Below are positions 62,030-64,000 of a stretch of DNA of 64,000 nucleotides, piece after piece. A program made the position numbers and the translations under genes. The notes under the pieces were generated by a model. It saw only the letters and a list, made by a program, of their open reading frames with translations. It ran no database searches and was not told the DNA's origin. Position 1 is the stretch's first letter, and each line of letters opens with the position of its first letter. The stretch comes from Gammaproteobacteria bacterium (GTDB lineage: Bacteria; Pseudomonadota; Gammaproteobacteria; Steroidobacterales; Steroidobacteraceae): the NCBI GenBank assembly GCA_021323735.1, contig JAJPKM010000023.1, forward strand, positions 62,001 through 126,000, read 5' to 3'.

Positions 62030-64000
62030 ATGACCTCGACATTGGGCGCGCACACCGGCGCGGGCATAATTTTGCGCGGCGCAATGCTGCTGCTCCTTTT
62101 CGCCGGCGCGCCGGCATTTTCCGAGTCCCTGCCGAACGAAACGCCCGCGAATTTTGTGCCGCGCGTCGAGACCTTCAACTACACGCAGCGCGAAGTCATG
62201 ATTCCCATGCGCGACGGCGTCAAACTGAAGACCGTCATTCTCGTGCCTCGCGGCGCGCATCGCGCGCCGATTCTGCTGACCCGCACCCCCTACGGTGCGA
62301 ACTCGCGTGTCGGTAAGAACATCAGCGCGCATCTCGCGACGCTGCTCGACAACAACGACGTCGCGGACGATGCGGTGGTCAATGGCGGCTACATCCGCGT
62401 GATGCAGGATGTGCGCGGCAAGCACGGTTCCGAGGGCGACTACTTCATGACCCGGCCGCTGCGCGGCCCCTTGAATCCTGCCGACGTGGATCACTCCACA
62501 GACACCTACGACACCATCGATTGGCTGGTCAAGAACATCCCGGAGAGCAATGGCAAGGTCGGCATCCTCGGGATTTCCTACGACGGCTTTACTTCGCTGA
62601 TGGCGCTGGTGCACCCGCACCCGGCGCTGCGGGCGGCCATCCCGATCAACTCCATGGTCGACGGATGGATGGGCGATGACTGGTTTCACAAAGGCGCATT
62701 TCGGCAAGACAGCCTCACCTACATCCACGATCAAGAAGCCACGCGCGGCAGCGACATTTCCTGGTGGACGGATCACTACGACGATTACGACACCTGGCTG
62801 AGCGTTGGATCAGCAGGTGAAATGGCGCGGCGGCACGGACTCGAACAAGTGGGCTTCGCCGCCAAGCTCATGAACCATCCGGCGTACGATGAGTTCTGGC
62901 AGGCCCAAGCGTTGGACCGGATCCTGGCCAAGCAGAACGTCGCGGTGCCCGTCATGCTGGTGCACAGCCTGTGGGATCAGGAGGACATCTACGGCAATAT
63001 CGCGCTGTACAAGGCGCTCAAGGCACAACAGGCCGATACCTCCAATATTTACCTGGTCATCGGACCTTGGTTTCATCACCAGCAGCGGCTCGACGGCAGC
63101 GCCATCGGCCAGATTCGCTTCGGCAGCGATACCGCGGAGTATTTCCGCAAGAACTTGGTGCGGCCATTTTTCGATCATTACCTGAAGGATGACGCGCCGC
63201 CGCTCAAGTTGGCACGCGTCACTGCCTTCGAGACCGGCACGAACCGATGGCAGGGTCTTCCCACGTGGCCGAGCGGCTGCGACTCAGGTTGCGGCGTTCA
63301 CACGCAAAAGCTCTATTTGCAAAGCGGCGGCGGTCTGCGTCTGGGCGCAGCAGCCGACTCGAGCGTAGGCTCTCGCGCCGGCACCGCGGACTTCGACGCC
63401 TACGTGGCGGATCCCGCCAAGCCGGTGCCCTACATTTCGCGGCCCATCCACATCGGCAGCGAAGACGGCCGGATGAGCTGGCAGACCTGGCTGGTCAGCG
63501 ATCAACGCAACGTCGCCTCGCGGACCGATGTCTTGAGCTTCTCAACCCCAGTGCTGACCGAGCCTGTGAAGATCAGCGGTGAGCCCATCGCCAATCTCAT
63601 CGCCTCGACCACGGGGAGCGACGGCGACTTCGTGGTGAAGCTCATCGATGTGTATCCGGACGAGATGGGGCGCGAGCCTGCGATGGGCGGCTATCAATTG
63701 ATGGTGTCGGCCGACATCCTGCGCGGTCGTTACCGCGAGTCCTTCAGCAATCCGAAACCCATCCCTGCGGATCAACGACAGGTGTTTCGCTTCGCACTAC
63801 CCACCGCCAACCATGTGTTCCTGCCGGGCCACCGCATCATGGTGCAGGTGCAATCGAGCTGGTTCCCGTTGTATGACCGCAATCCGCAGACCTATGTGGA
63901 GAATATTTTCTTCGCCAAACCGGGCGACTACAGAAAAGCCACCGTCAAGATATTCGACGGCGGTGCCGCCACCAGCTTCGTCGAACTGCCGGTGGTGCAG
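62030..64000 (+). CDS. CocE/NonD family hydrolase (alpha-amino acid ester hydrolase-like), 3' end cut by window
   Basis: At least 657 residues, open to the window end. Signal peptide LRGAMLLLLFAGAPAFSESL. Alpha/beta-hydrolase core: EVMIPMRDGVKLKTVILVPR, LLTRTPYGAN, GGYIRVMQDVRGKHGSEGDY, nucleophile motif GILGISYDGFTSLMAL. A later segment VIGPWFHHQQRLDGS holds the likely catalytic His. The C-terminal jelly-roll domain is present, and SFVELPVV at the edge suggests only a few residues are missing. The X-Pro dipeptidyl-peptidase/CocE family hydrolyses esters or amides of amino acids. ATG 62030 has GGAG upstream. Confidence 0.92.
   Translation, partial: MTSTLGAHTGAGIILRGAMLLLLFAGAPAFSESLPNETPANFVPRVETFNYTQREVMIPMRDGVKLKTVILVPRGAHRAPILLTRTPYGANSRVGKNISAHLATLLDNNDVADDAVVNGGYIRVMQDVRGKHGSEGDYFMTRPLRGPLNPADVDHSTDTYDTIDWLVKNIPESNGKVGILGISYDGFTSLMALVHPHPALRAAIPINSMVDGWMGDDWFHKGAFRQDSLTYIHDQEATRGSDISWWTDHYDDYDTWLSVGSAGEMARRHGLEQVGFAAKLMNHPAYDEFWQAQALDRILAKQNVAVPVMLVHSLWDQEDIYGNIALYKALKAQQADTSNIYLVIGPWFHHQQRLDGSAIGQIRFGSDTAEYFRKNLVRPFFDHYLKDDAPPLKLARVTAFETGTNRWQGLPTWPSGCDSGCGVHTQKLYLQSGGGLRLGAAADSSVGSRAGTADFDAYVADPAKPVPYISRPIHIGSEDGRMSWQTWLVSDQRNVASRTDVLSFSTPVLTEPVKISGEPIANLIASTTGSDGDFVVKLIDVYPDEMGREPAMGGYQLMVSADILRGRYRESFSNPKPIPADQRQVFRFALPTANHVFLPGHRIMVQVQSSWFPLYDRNPQTYVENIFFAKPGDYRKATVKIFDGGAATSFVELPVVQ

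Overview
The window reads as a chromosomal segment of a high-GC Gammaproteobacterium, probably in the Xanthomonadales/Steroidobacteraceae/Nevskiales neighbourhood. This taxonomic guess is an inference. It rests on the gene order glyA-nrdR-ribD-ribE-ribBX-ribH-nusB-thiL, the fimT-pilV-pilW-pilX-pilY1-pilE minor-pilin operon, ettA, single-chain PurL, FolE2, a DUF1820 gene, and an ECF sigma factor overlapping a Ser/Thr kinase with TPRs. No rRNA, tRNA, CRISPR array or phage module was recognised.

Layout. 0-8 kb: ECF sigma factor and kinase-TPR signalling pair, a SYLF lipid-binding protein, a two-gene PGDYG/SLATT-like membrane module, and an exported S9 peptidase. 8-15.6 kb: a secreted S10 carboxypeptidase, a duplicated-domain exported protein, an EexN-like lipoprotein, xseB-ispA, folE2, and a Ser/Thr kinase with a cyclic-nucleotide-binding domain. 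15.7-22.6 kb (minus strand): thiL, nusB, the riboflavin genes, nrdR and glyA, with an unexplained nested hairpin element between ribE and ribBX and a 4 x 13-bp tandem repeat between ribBX and ribH. 22.7-29.4 kb: ettA, a DUF4145-like gene, and DUF1820-purL. 29.5-32.9 kb: an orphan TagH-type FHA protein and a TctD/TctE-like two-component system. 33-39.5 kb: the type IV minor-pilin operon with a lectin-like domain on PilY1, ended by a clear Rho-independent terminator.

39,565-48,303 is the most striking feature. It is an 8,739-bp IS1595-family element with 23-bp terminal inverted repeats (21/23 matching) and a perfect 8-bp target duplication TTTGCTAC. It sits 2 bp beyond the T-tract of the pilE terminator. 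Besides its transposase it carries about eight passenger genes: two unknown genes translationally coupled to the transposase, a pair of coupled small membrane proteins, a small basic protein with a decayed second copy near the right end, a secreted protein, and a lipoprotein kexin/subtilisin-like protease followed by a separately encoded propeptide-like protein.

48.3-64 kb returns to chromosomal genes: a Gly-rich exported protein, a TonB-dependent receptor, and a six-gene surface-fibre locus (three pilin-like subunits, a fourth small exported protein, a PapD-like chaperone, and an outer-membrane beta-barrel with an SdrD-like domain where a classical usher would be expected). Then follow a cystathionine-gamma-synthase-family enzyme with an RhtA-like exporter, a 3-methyladenine DNA glycosylase, a peptidase-MA-like protein, an enoyl-CoA hydratase-family protein and a CocE/NonD hydrolase that runs off the window end. 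Many genes overlap by 1-4 bases (ATGA, GTGA, TAATG), so translational coupling is common.
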